Of a DNA stretch of 55,847 bases, positions 42,746 to 50,918 are shown one piece after another. The translations under genes and the position numbers were made by a program. Position 1 is the stretch's first letter, and each line of letters begins with the position of its first letter. The notes under the pieces were generated by a model, which worked only from the letters and a program-made list of their open reading frames with translations, ran no database searches and was not told the origin of the DNA. Source of the stretch: Streptomyces acidicola (lineage in GTDB: Bacteria > Actinomycetota > Actinomycetes > Streptomycetales > Streptomycetaceae); NCBI RefSeq assembly GCF_009377235.1, contig NZ_VMNX01000031.1:1-55847 (forward strand), read 5' to 3'.

Positions 42746-45700
42746 AGCCCGTCGCCATCGTCGGCATCGACTGCCGCTTCCCGGGGGCGCCGGACGCCGG
42801 CGCCTACTGGGACATGTTGATGCGGTCCGGCGACGGGGTCGACAAGGTGCCCGGGCAGCGCTGGAACGCCCGTGAGTTCCACTCGCCCACGGGCGAGGAC
42901 GGGCACTCCAACACCACCGAGGGCGGCTTCATCTCGGACCCGGACGCCTTCGACAACGAGTTCTTCACCGTCTCGCCGCGCGAGGCGGCGGCGATGGACC
43001 CCCAGCAGCGGCTGCTGCTGCAGTGCGCCTGGCGTGCCGTCGAGGACTCCGGCGTCGCACCGCAGCGGCTGGCCGGCACCGACACCGGGGTCTTCGTCGG
43101 CATCATGGGCAACGAGTGGGCGCAGCTCCACATGACCGACTACGCCCGCGTCACCGCCCAGCTCGGCTCCGGCAACGGCTACTGCATGACCGCCAACCGG
43201 ATCTCGTACCACCTCGACCTCAAGGGCCCCAGCCTGGCGGTGGACACCGCCTGCTCCTCCTCGCTGGTCGCCGTCCACCTCGCCTGCAACGCCCTGCTGG
43301 CGGAGGAGTGCGACACCGCGATCGCCGCGGGAGTCAACGTGGCGCTCACCCCGGCACTCGGCATCTTCTACACCCAGGCCGGGCTGTCCTCCCCCGACGG
43401 CCGGTGCAAGCCCTTCAGTGCCGACGCCGACGGCATCGGCCGGGGCGAGGGCGTCGGCGCGGTGGTGCTGCGCCGGCTGGAGGACGCCATTGCCGACGGC
43501 CAGCAGGTGTACGCGGTGATCCGCGGCACCGCCGTCAACCAGGACGGCCGCAGCAACGGCATCACCGCCCCCAACCGCTGGTCGCAGCAGGAAGTGGTGG
43601 CCGCCGCCTACCGCCGGGCCGGAGTCGAGCCGTCCGAGGTCGCCTTCACCGAGGCGCACGGCACCGGCACCGTCCTGGGCGACATGATCGAGGTCAAGGC
43701 CCTCGGCCATCTGCACTCCGGGCGCTCCGGGCGTCCGATGGCCATCGGCTCCGTCAAGGGCAACATCGGGCACGCCGAGGGCGCGGCGGGCATCGCGGGC
43801 CTCATCAAGGTCGCCCTGTCCCTGCATCACAAGGTGGTCCCCGCCAGCCGGTTCGCGGCCAAGGAGAACCCGGCCCTGAAACTGGCCAAGCAGGGGCTGC
43901 GGCTCCTCAAGGCCCCGCTGCGGCTGCGTTCGGGGCCGACGATCGGGGGCCTGAGCAGCTTCGGGATGGGCGGCACCAACGCCCACGCCCTCCTGGAGTC
44001 CGCGCCCGCGCACGCCGTACGTCCGGAGGCGGGCGACCCGGAGTCCGGGCACACCGACAGCGGCGCCGCGGGTCTGGGCACCGGGGTCTTCACCCTGACC
44101 GCCCCCTCGCTGGAGGCGCTGCGTCGCAACCTGCTGGTGCAGGCCGATGCCGTACAGCGGCGCAGGACGCCGGTCGGGCCGCTGTGCTGGTCCAGCAACC
44201 GGGCCAAGACGGGGCACCGCCACCGTTTCGCGCTGCCCGCCGCGGACACCGGCGAACTGGCCGCGGGGCTGCGCGAGGCCGCGGCCGACGACGACCTGCT
44301 GGCCCGGCTCTCCGACCGGCCCGCGGGAAAGCCGCGGGTGGCGCTGCTGTTCACCGGGCAGGGCTCGCAGTACCCGGCGATGACCGCGCGTCTGTACCGG
44401 CAGTCGCCGCTGTACCGACGGTTCCTGGACGAGGCCGACACGGCACTCGCCCCGCACACCGGCGGCTCGGTGCGCGAGAAGCTGCTCTCCGGCGACGAGG
44501 CCGTGCACCGCACCGGCTGGACCCAGCCCGCGCTGTTCGCCGTCGAGTACGCCCTGGCGGCGAGCCTCACCGAACTCGGGGTGCGGCCCGCGCTGCTGCT
44601 CGGCCACAGCGTCGGTGAGTACGCCGCCGCCGTGCTGGCCGGCGTCTTCCCGCTTCAGGACGCGGCCCGGCTGATCACCGCCCGGGGCGCCCTCATGGAG
44701 GAGCTGCCCGAGGGCGGCGGGATGCTCGCCGTACGGGCTCCGCTCACCGAGCTGACCGAGCTCGTGGACACGGAACCCCTGGTCGGGGTGGGCGCGGTGA
44801 ACGGCCCCCAGGCCACCGTGCTCTCCGGGGACCTGGCGGCGCTGGAGCGGATCGAGGACGAGCTCCGCGGACGGGGCGTCAAAACCCGGCGGCTGGAGGT
44901 CTCCCACGCCTTCCACTCGCCGCTGATGACACCGATGCTGGACCGGTTCGCCGCGCTCGCGGACGAGATCGGCGGCGGCGTCCCCACGCTCCCGGTGTAC
45001 TCCACCCTGCGCGGACGGCTGCTGGAGGCCGAGCCGATGGACGCCAAGTACTGGACCGAGCACATCAGCGCCCCCGTACTGTTCGGCGACGCCATGACGC
45101 GGCTGCTGGAGGCCGGGCCCACCCACCTGGTGGAGGTCGGCCCCCGTCCCGTGCTCACCCGCATGGCGCGTACCCTGCGCACCGTCGCCGGGGAGGGTGT
45201 CCACACCGTGGCTCCGGTGCCGGACGAGGAGGCCGACGGCCGGGCGTTCGCCGAAGCCGTGGCCGCACTCTTCCGCGGCGGGGTCGACCCGAACTGGGAC
45301 AAGGCCTACCCGGAGGAGGAGCGGGTGGCGCAGCGGCTGGTGCCGTACGCGTTCTCCGACACCCAGCGGTTCTGGACCCGTACCCCTGTACGGGCCGTTG
45401 CTCCGGCGGACCTCGGTGTCGTGACCGACGACGCCGCGCACACCGTGCGGCCGTACGCACAGAAGCAGTCGGCCGCCTCAGGACACGGAGCCGTCCGCAC
45501 GGCCGTGCTGCCCTCCGCCGGGGAGGACCAGGCGGCGGATCCGGTGGCCCGTGCCGTGATCGAGGCCGTCGCGGAGGTCGGCGGATACGCGCCGGACGAG
45601 GTGTCGGCGCTCTCCCTGCTCTACGAGGACCTCGGCTTCGACTCGGTGATGGTCATGGAGCTGAAGGACCGGATCCAGGAGCGGCTGAGCGGCCTTGAGG

Positions 45701-45792
45701 AGATCAGCGTGCAGGATCTGCTGCCGCGGTTGTCGTCCGTCGGTGATCTCGTCGGTTATCTCCAGGACCGGACCGACTCGGCCGTGGCCTGA
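42742..45792 (+). CDS. Single-module type I polyketide synthase (KS-AT-ACP)
   Basis: 1016 residues from GTG. Ketosynthase about 1-430 with active Cys 171 (VDTACSSSLVAVH) and the His motifs EAHGTGTVLGD and KGNIGHAEGAAG. Acyltransferase about 530-840 with GQGSQYPAM, nucleophile Ser 623 in GHSVGEY and the specificity motif HAFH (722-725), which predicts malonyl-CoA. C-terminal ACP with Ser 968 in DLGFDSVMVMELK. No ketoreductase, dehydratase, enoylreductase or thioesterase. One round therefore leaves a beta-ketoacyl-ACP, exactly the substrate needed for 3-acyltetronate formation. It overlaps the ACP gene by 4 nt. Iteration cannot be excluded. Confidence 0.93.
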   Translation: MKPVAIVGIDCRFPGAPDAGAYWDMLMRSGDGVDKVPGQRWNAREFHSPTGEDGHSNTTEGGFISDPDAFDNEFFTVSPREAAAMDPQQRLLLQCAWRAVEDSGVAPQRLAGTDTGVFVGIMGNEWAQLHMTDYARVTAQLGSGNGYCMTANRISYHLDLKGPSLAVDTACSSSLVAVHLACNALLAEECDTAIAAGVNVALTPALGIFYTQAGLSSPDGRCKPFSADADGIGRGEGVGAVVLRRLEDAIADGQQVYAVIRGTAVNQDGRSNGITAPNRWSQQEVVAAAYRRAGVEPSEVAFTEAHGTGTVLGDMIEVKALGHLHSGRSGRPMAIGSVKGNIGHAEGAAGIAGLIKVALSLHHKVVPASRFAAKENPALKLAKQGLRLLKAPLRLRSGPTIGGLSSFGMGGTNAHALLESAPAHAVRPEAGDPESGHTDSGAAGLGTGVFTLTAPSLEALRRNLLVQADAVQRRRTPVGPLCWSSNRAKTGHRHRFALPAADTGELAAGLREAAADDDLLARLSDRPAGKPRVALLFTGQGSQYPAMTARLYRQSPLYRRFLDEADTALAPHTGGSVREKLLSGDEAVHRTGWTQPALFAVEYALAASLTELGVRPALLLGHSVGEYAAAVLAGVFPLQDAARLITARGALMEELPEGGGMLAVRAPLTELTELVDTEPLVGVGAVNGPQATVLSGDLAALERIEDELRGRGVKTRRLEVSHAFHSPLMTPMLDRFAALADEIGGGVPTLPVYSTLRGRLLEAEPMDAKYWTEHISAPVLFGDAMTRLLEAGPTHLVEVGPRPVLTRMARTLRTVAGEGVHTVAPVPDEEADGRAFAEAVAALFRGGVDPNWDKAYPEEERVAQRLVPYAFSDTQRFWTRTPVRAVAPADLGVVTDDAAHTVRPYAQKQSAASGHGAVRTAVLPSAGEDQAADPVARAVIEAVAEVGGYAPDEVSALSLLYEDLGFDSVMVMELKDRIQERLSGLEEISVQDLLPRLSSVGDLVGYLQDRTDSAVA

Positions 45793-45812
45793 CCGCTCCG
45801 CGAACCCGCCCC

Positions 45813-45856
45813 GCGAACCCGCCCCGCTCAAGGGGTGGTGGGACGGGCGGGTTCGC
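45813..45856 (+). terminator. Hairpin after the PKS gene (terminator or attenuator)
   Basis: A 12-bp stem GCGAACCCGCCC (45813-45824) pairs with GGGCGGGTTCGC (45845-45856) within the 111-bp gap between the PKS and the KASIII gene. The left arm is the second copy of a 14-bp direct repeat (CGCGAACCCGCCCC). No U-run follows, so partial read-through into the tetronate genes is possible. Confidence 0.45.
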
Positions 45857-45903
45857 TCGCCTTCTCCGCCCCGGATCGCCCCGTACCAGGAAGGACCCCT
45901 CTC

Positions 45904-46947
45904 ATGCAGTCACCCGAGCAAGCCTCCTCACCCTCCGTCGCCCACCTCGCCGGGGTCGGTACCGCCCTGCCGGGCGACCCCGTCGACAACGCGATGCTCG
46001 CCCGGACGCTCGGCGTCAACGAAGAGTGGATCGACGTGTTCATCGGCACCCGGACCCGGCACTTCGCCCGGGACCTGGTCAGCGGTGAGGTGCGCTGGTC
46101 GCTCGCCGATCTGTGTGCGCGGGCCGGCGAGCAGGCGCTCACCGCGTCCGGACTCGCCCCGGACGAGATCGACTTCGTGGTCATGGGCACCGCGACGCCG
46201 GACCACCTCATGCCCGCCACCGTCAACCACGTCGCCGACCAGCTCGGCCTGGACCAGATCCCCACCTACCAGCTCCAGTCCGGCTGCGCCGGCGCCGTCC
46301 AGGCCCTGGAACTGGGCCGCACCCTCGTCACCGGCGGCGGGCACCGGGCCGGTCTGGTGATCGGGGGCGACGTCTGCAGCAAGCACCTGGACCTCGACCG
46401 GGACCTGTCCGGGGCGGCCCCCAGCGACCTCGTCAACTACGTGCTGTTCGGCGACGGAGCCGGTGCCGCCGTGGTCACCTCCGAGGCGCGCGGCGAGCGG
46501 CTCGCGCTGCGCGGCGTGCTGAACCGGTTCACGGGCCTCGGCCGGGAACCCGGCCAGGTCATCGACTGGTTCGGGCTCGCCGACCGGTACGACGACCGGC
46601 AGGCCGTACGCGAGGACTACAAGGCCATCGAGGAGTCCGTCCCCGTCATGGCCGTGGAGATCCTCTGGGAGCTGCTGGAGGACCTCGACTGGTCCCCGGA
46701 GCAGGTGGACTTCCTGCTGCCGCCGCAGCTGTCCGGCCGGATGACACGACGGATCACCGAGCAGCTCGACCTGCCCGACGCCGTCGAGGTGTCCTGCGTC
46801 GCGGACACCGGCAACAACGGCAACGCCCTGCCCTTCCTCCAACTGGAGGGGCTGCTGGAGAAGATCGGCCCGGGCCAGCGCGCGCTGGCGGTCGCCGTCG
46901 AGTCCAGCAAGTGGATCAAGTCCGGTTTCGCGCTCGAAAAGATCTGA
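45904..46947 (+). CDS. KASIII-like condensing enzyme (tetronate-forming type)
   Basis: 347 residues from ATG 45904 with AGGAAGG upstream. Thiolase fold of the FabH group: active Cys 128 in LQSGCAGAVQALELG, GDGAGAAVVTSE near 182 and the Asn-containing loop DTGNNGNALPF near 302. The His of the usual HQANxRI motif is missing: the segment reads PPQLSGRMTRRI. Such changes fit a non-FabH job. In tetronate clusters the homologue (RkD/AgnD3 class) joins a beta-ketoacyl thioester with glyceryl-S-ACP, forming the C-C bond and the lactone. Downstream is the ACP at 46996. It starts the second half of the operon after a hairpin. Confidence 0.88.
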   Translation: MQSPEQASSPSVAHLAGVGTALPGDPVDNAMLARTLGVNEEWIDVFIGTRTRHFARDLVSGEVRWSLADLCARAGEQALTASGLAPDEIDFVVMGTATPDHLMPATVNHVADQLGLDQIPTYQLQSGCAGAVQALELGRTLVTGGGHRAGLVIGGDVCSKHLDLDRDLSGAAPSDLVNYVLFGDGAGAAVVTSEARGERLALRGVLNRFTGLGREPGQVIDWFGLADRYDDRQAVREDYKAIEESVPVMAVEILWELLEDLDWSPEQVDFLLPPQLSGRMTRRITEQLDLPDAVEVSCVADTGNNGNALPFLQLEGLLEKIGPGQRALAVAVESSKWIKSGFALEKI

Positions 46948-46995
46948 CGCCCCCATCTGCCGTCCGCACGCACCCGCCCGGGAGGGCCGTACCCC

Positions 46996-47223
46996 ATGCA
47001 CACCATCGATGACTTCGTCCGTCTCGTCCGGGACGAGCTCGGCATGCCGCTGGAGGAGCACCAGGTCTCCGTCGACCTCGACCAACTGCCCGAATGGGAC
47101 TCGCTGTACCTGCTGAAGCTGGTCACCGCCCTGGAGCAGGCCACCGGCCGCTCGCTGCCCGTCGGCAAACTGCTGGAGGCCCGCAGCCTCGGTGAGATCC
47201 ACCGGCTGGCGGCCGAGGCATGA
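46996..47223 (+). CDS. Acyl carrier protein (second, probable glyceryl carrier)
   Basis: 75 residues with attachment Ser 36 in LPEWDSLYLLKLVTALEQ, a divergent carrier motif lacking the Gly before Asp-Ser that type I and fatty-acid ACPs have. In tetronate clusters a small free ACP of this kind is the partner of the FkbH enzyme. It lies directly between the KASIII and the acyltransferase and overlaps the latter by 4 nt (ATGA). Glyceryl loading by the distant FkbH protein is inference from this gene order. Confidence 0.87.
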   Translation: MHTIDDFVRLVRDELGMPLEEHQVSVDLDQLPEWDSLYLLKLVTALEQATGRSLPVGKLLEARSLGEIHRLAAEA

Positions 47224-48086
47224 CCGGGTCCCGGCCGGACGGGACCCGGCCGGTCCCTTCCCGGGTGCACCCCGAGCGCCGGCGGCGGCACACCCTGTAC
47301 TTCCTGGAACACGCCGCCCGGCAGCGGCCCGTCCACCTCGACACCGACATCGACATGACCCGGATCGAGGCCCACCGGGCCGGCGCCCGGGCCACCGGCC
47401 TGCGCTACTCCGTCGTCACCTATCTGCTGCACGCCACCGGTCGTGTACTGCACCGCCACCCGGAGGCCAACGCGGCACTGGTCCCGGCGCGGCTGTTCGG
47501 GCTGCGCGGACCACGGACCGTACGGTTCGCGGAGGTCACCGCCAAGCTGGCGCTGGACCGCACGGTCGGCGGAGAGCGGACCGTTCTGTCCGCGCTGTTG
47601 CCCGCCCTGGAGAGCGCCGGCCTGGACGACATCCAGCAGCGCGTCGACCGCTACCGCGGCCCCGGCACCGAGGAACTGCCCGAGTTCCGCGGAGTCCGGC
47701 TGCTCGGCCGGCTGCCGGTGCCGCTCGGGCGGCTCGCCTTCGCCGCCGCACTGCGCGACCCGCGCCGACGGCCGGAGATCTTCGGCACCGTCGCGGTCAG
47801 CTCGCTGGGCCATCGCCCGGTCGACGGCTTCCACTCCAGCGGCGGCACCGCGGTCACCCTGAACGCGGGCCGCGTCGCGGACCGGCCGGTCGTCCGGGAC
47901 GGGCAGCTCGCCGTCGCCCCGGTGATGCGGCTCGGACTCACCTTCGACCACCGGGTCATCGACGGCGCCACCGCCGCCGACGTACTCGGTGACCTCAAGG
48001 ACGCACTGGAGGGCTTCGATGACGGCGCGGAGGAGGACGGCACCCAGCTCCTCGCTCGGGGAGCCGGTTCGGATCTCCGGCCGTGA
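47220..48086 (+). CDS. 2-oxoacid dehydrogenase E2-type acyltransferase (stand-alone catalytic domain)
   Basis: 288 residues consisting only of the E2 catalytic fold; lipoyl and subunit-binding domains are absent, so this is not part of a dehydrogenase complex. The catalytic motif is intact: TFDHRVIDGATAAD (His 244, Asp 248). The N-terminus begins RVHPERRRRHTLYFLEHAAR. Tetronate pathways use such a free E2-like enzyme (AgnD4/Agg4 class) to acetylate the primary hydroxyl of the ring before elimination to an exocyclic methylene. It is coupled to the second ACP gene and overlaps the phosphopantetheinyl transferase start by 68 nt. Confidence 0.87.
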   Translation: MTGSRPDGTRPVPSRVHPERRRRHTLYFLEHAARQRPVHLDTDIDMTRIEAHRAGARATGLRYSVVTYLLHATGRVLHRHPEANAALVPARLFGLRGPRTVRFAEVTAKLALDRTVGGERTVLSALLPALESAGLDDIQQRVDRYRGPGTEELPEFRGVRLLGRLPVPLGRLAFAAALRDPRRRPEIFGTVAVSSLGHRPVDGFHSSGGTAVTLNAGRVADRPVVRDGQLAVAPVMRLGLTFDHRVIDGATAADVLGDLKDALEGFDDGAEEDGTQLLARGAGSDLRP

Positions 48087-48912
48087 CGGAGGCTGGGACC
48101 AGGTCCGCGCGGACCTGGAGGAGCACGCGGTGGCGGTGCTGCACGCCCGGCTCGCCGACTGGCGGCCGGACCGGGCGGGCGGCCCGCGCCTGCGTGCTCT
48201 GCTGGGCCGGGACTGGGACCGGTATCTGGAGCTGACGCACCCGCACGTGCGGGTGCGGTTCGCCGCCTCCCGGGCGCTGCTGAAGTACGCCGCCGCGGTG
48301 GCGCTGCGGGTGCCCCCGGAGACCGTCGAACTCGGGTACGGCCTCACCGGGCGCCCCTGTCTGCGCGGCTGTGACGCGGTGGACATCAGCCTCAGCCACA
48401 CCGAGGACCTGCTGCTCGTCGGGCTCTCCACCAAGGGACTGATCGGGGTGGACGCCGAGCGGGCGGACCGCCCCCTCTACACGCGCGGGCTGCACCGTAA
48501 CGTCTGCACACCCCACGAGACGACCGCCCTGGAGCAACTCCCGCACCACCGGCGGGGCACCGAGCTGGTGCGCCTGTGGACGCTCAAGGAGGCCTACACC
48601 AAGGCCATCGGGCAGGGGCTGAGGCTCCGCTTCACCGAGTTCGGCTTCAGCGGCGGCGACCGGCCCGTCAGGCTCCTGACCCCCGAAGGGGCACCCGGCA
48701 CCGGGGACGAATGGCAGTTCCGCACCTTCTCGGTCGACGGCGGTTACGTCGCCGGCGTCGCGGTGAGCGACAACGGCTTCGGCGGACCCCGGGACCCGGC
48801 GGCGCACGCCATGCTCGATCCGCTCGTGGTCGCGGCTGTATCCGAGGCGCTCGGCGACGACGCGGAACCCGAGGACGCACCCGGGGGAGAGGACGACCTG
48901 CTGGGCTGGTGA
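48019..48912 (+). CDS. 4'-Phosphopantetheinyl transferase (Sfp type)
   Basis: 297 residues from ATG 48019, which lies inside the preceding gene; a more upstream in-frame start at 47989 is possible. The two Sfp motifs are present: LIGVDAERADRP near 144-155 and LWTLKEAYTKAIGQGL near 186-201, plus DISLSHTEDLLLVGLS near 125. It converts apo-ACPs to holo form using CoA. Within this operon it should activate the two free ACPs and the PKS carrier. The N-terminal 40 residues are Arg/Ser-rich and variable. Confidence 0.9.
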   Translation: MTARRRTAPSSSLGEPVRISGRDGGWDQVRADLEEHAVAVLHARLADWRPDRAGGPRLRALLGRDWDRYLELTHPHVRVRFAASRALLKYAAAVALRVPPETVELGYGLTGRPCLRGCDAVDISLSHTEDLLLVGLSTKGLIGVDAERADRPLYTRGLHRNVCTPHETTALEQLPHHRRGTELVRLWTLKEAYTKAIGQGLRLRFTEFGFSGGDRPVRLLTPEGAPGTGDEWQFRTFSVDGGYVAGVAVSDNGFGGPRDPAAHAMLDPLVVAAVSEALGDDAEPEDAPGGEDDLLGW

Positions 48913-49358
48913 GCGGGCGCCGTGCCTGTGTGGGCTGTTGGGGTCCATGGGGCCTACGGGGCTCACTGAGGCTTAAGCCGTGCGACAAGCGGGCTTAAGG
49001 GACGGCGGGCAGCATCGGTTCAGAGGCGGGGCGCCCTGCCGGGGGACGTCCCCCGCTCCCGGAGGGCGCCCCGTCTCCCCCTCGTACGACCTGACAGTCC
49101 GCCCCGCAGCCGGTACGACCAGGAAGGCCTCCGAGCCCTCCGGGCCGCATCCCCCGGCGGTAGTGGCCCTCGCCTCCCGGAGGAGACGGAGAACAGCCGT
49201 GACTCCGCTCCCCCACCTGAAGAGAGGGGGGCTTCCGACCCGAAGGTTGCGGTCCAGCCCGAACCGATCCCTTTCGGGACAGAAGGAAAATATCACAGGC
49301 CAGGGAAGTGATTCCCCCACCGGCTGAAGCTGCCGGTGGTCCCCTCACCAGGAGACTG
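48913..49358. other. Gene-free hairpin-rich region between the phosphopantetheinyl transferase and hydrolase genes
   Basis: 446 bp with no convincing gene; an open 115-codon plus frame has no recognisable content. It holds: a CTTAAGCC/GGCTTAAG stem (48972-48999); a nested cruciform-like structure, outer GGGGCGCCCT/AGGGCGCCCC (49028-49037, 49063-49072) around the palindrome GGGGGACGTCCCCC (49041-49054); a CCCCC/GGGGG hairpin near 49210-49235; and CCACCGGC-tgaagct-GCCGGTGG (49317-49339), ending 10 bp before the ribosome-binding site of the hydrolase. The first stems can end the main operon. The last part resembles an IS200/IS605-type end but lacks proof. Confidence 0.6.
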
Positions 49359-50504
49359 ATGGACCACCTCGGAGAGCTGAAGGAATTCGCACAACTGCAC
49401 GCCCGTGGCCAGGGGATCAGCGAACGCCAGGTCGCGGCCGTACTGCCCCGGATCACCAACGACGAGCCGGGACACCCCGAGTCCTGGGCGCGGGTGTGGA
49501 CCGCCGAGGCCGACCGGCTGGCCTCCGCGGGCCGCCCGCTCGACGCCTGTCGCCGCTACGCCCTCGCCCGCTTCCCGTACCACGGCGACGACGACCGCAG
49601 GGAGGCCCAGGACAACTGCGTGCGGTCCTTCGACGAATGGCGGCGCCGGCGCGGCATCGACCGCATGGTCCTCAACCACCCGGACGGCACCTTCGCCTGC
49701 TGGGCGAGCGGACTCGACGCCCGTCGGCCACGGCCGCTGGTCCTGATCATGGGAGGCATCGTCAGCGTCAAGGAGCAGTGGGCGCCCCTCCTGCCCCGGC
49801 TCGCCCGCCTCGGTTACGCGGCGGTCGCCACCGAGATGCCCGGCGTCGGCGAGAACACCCTGCGCTACCACGCCGACTCCTGGCGGCTGCTGCCCTTCCT
49901 GCTCGATCAACTGGCCGGGCGCGCCCGGGTGACCCGCACCTCCGTCCTCGGCCTCAGCTTCAGCGGCCACCTCGCGCTGCGTGCCGCGGCCGAGGACGCG
50001 CGCATCCACAGCATCCACACCGTCGGCGCCCCGGTGGGCGGGTTCTTCACCGACTCCGACTGGTGGCCCCAGGTGCCCGGCATCACCGTCGACACGCTGT
50101 GCCGGCTCACCGGGGCGCCCGACCACGACGAACTGCGGGCGCGGCTGAAGGACTTCGCGCTCGCCCCGGAGGTACTGCGCGCCGTCGACGTTCCGGTCGC
50201 GTACGTGGTCAGCTCCCGGGACGAGATCATCCCTCCCACGGAACGTCAGCTGCTCGGCTCCCTGCTGCCCCACGTGCGCTTCAAGGAGTTCGACGACGTC
50301 CACGGTTCGCCGGCGCACCTGGGCGCCATGCGGAAGTGGCTGATCGGGTCGCTGCTGCGGGCCCGGTTCACGAACAGGGCCGGCCGGACCACGAGCCCGG
50401 CCGGCCCGTCCGGTCGGATCGCCGCCGGACACACGGGCGCCACCGGACACACAGGCGCCACCGAGGCCGGAGGGCACCCGCCGCGGGTGCCCTCCGCCGA
50501 GTGA
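49359..50504 (+). CDS. Alpha/beta-hydrolase, FrsA/esterase-like (probable tetronate dehydratase/eliminase)
   Basis: I chose ATG 49359 with AGGAG upstream; the longer frame begins inside a hairpin. 381 residues: helical N-terminal part (about 1-110), then the alpha/beta core with LVLIMGGIVSVKEQW near 128, nucleophile region GLSFSG (Ser 200; the usual GxSxG here ends in Ser), acidic loop VVSSRDEIIPPTE near 288 and His in DDVHGSPAH near 313. The C-terminus is Gly/Thr/Ala-rich. Closest role by context: the AgnD5/Agg5/FrsA-like enzyme that removes acetate from the acetylated tetronate to give the 5-methylene group. It has its own leader after the operon, separated by 446 bp. Confidence 0.82.
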   Translation: MDHLGELKEFAQLHARGQGISERQVAAVLPRITNDEPGHPESWARVWTAEADRLASAGRPLDACRRYALARFPYHGDDDRREAQDNCVRSFDEWRRRRGIDRMVLNHPDGTFACWASGLDARRPRPLVLIMGGIVSVKEQWAPLLPRLARLGYAAVATEMPGVGENTLRYHADSWRLLPFLLDQLAGRARVTRTSVLGLSFSGHLALRAAAEDARIHSIHTVGAPVGGFFTDSDWWPQVPGITVDTLCRLTGAPDHDELRARLKDFALAPEVLRAVDVPVAYVVSSRDEIIPPTERQLLGSLLPHVRFKEFDDVHGSPAHLGAMRKWLIGSLLRARFTNRAGRTTSPAGPSGRIAAGHTGATGHTGATEAGGHPPRVPSAE

Positions 50505-50581
50505 ACGACCACCTTCGCGCGTACGTCCCCGTGCCCGCTCCCGGCGCGTCCCCTCGCAACACCTACCCAAAGGTGGCTGCC

Positions 50582-50878
50582 ATGCCTCTCATGTCCCCTG
50601 TGCCGTCTGTGTCGTCAGTGCCGTCCGTGTCGTCGTCTGTGTCGTCCGTGGCCTCGTTGGCCCCGGTGGCCTCCGTGAAGACCCTCCCTTCCCCGGCCCC
50701 GGTGTTCGCGCCCTGGCGCGACACGACGCCGAGTCAGGCGCTGCCGTGGCGTTCCCTGGCGTCGCTGGGCCTCGAACCCGACGCGGGAGCCCGGCGTGCC
50801 GCTCCCGCTGCCGGTGGGTACCGGGGCGCACCGGACGTCGTCGAGTCCGCGCCGGTCCCGTCCCGCACCGAGGCCTGA
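50582..50878 (+). CDS. Possible small protein, Ser/Val/Pro-rich, unknown
   Basis: 98 codons from ATG 50582, preceded by AAAGGTGG and 77 bp after the hydrolase stop. The first half is low-complexity (VPSVSSVPSVSSSVSSVASL); the second half is more ordinary, with PVFAPWRDTTPSQALPWRSL and a Glu/Pro-rich end. No signal peptide, Cys or recognisable domain. Position and start context are gene-like, and its stop is 40 bp from the convergent regulator gene. It might be a small cluster protein, but coding is not certain. Confidence 0.4.
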   Translation: MPLMSPVPSVSSVPSVSSSVSSVASLAPVASVKTLPSPAPVFAPWRDTTPSQALPWRSLASLGLEPDAGARRAAPAAGGYRGAPDVVESAPVPSRTEA

Positions 50879-50918
50879 CCCGTGGCCCCTGCCTCGCGGG
50901 CCACGGGTTGACGCGACG

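Noticed and set aside
47220..48086. Component of a 2-oxoacid dehydrogenase complex
   Set aside because: No lipoyl or subunit-binding domain and no E1/E3 genes nearby; the context is biosynthetic.
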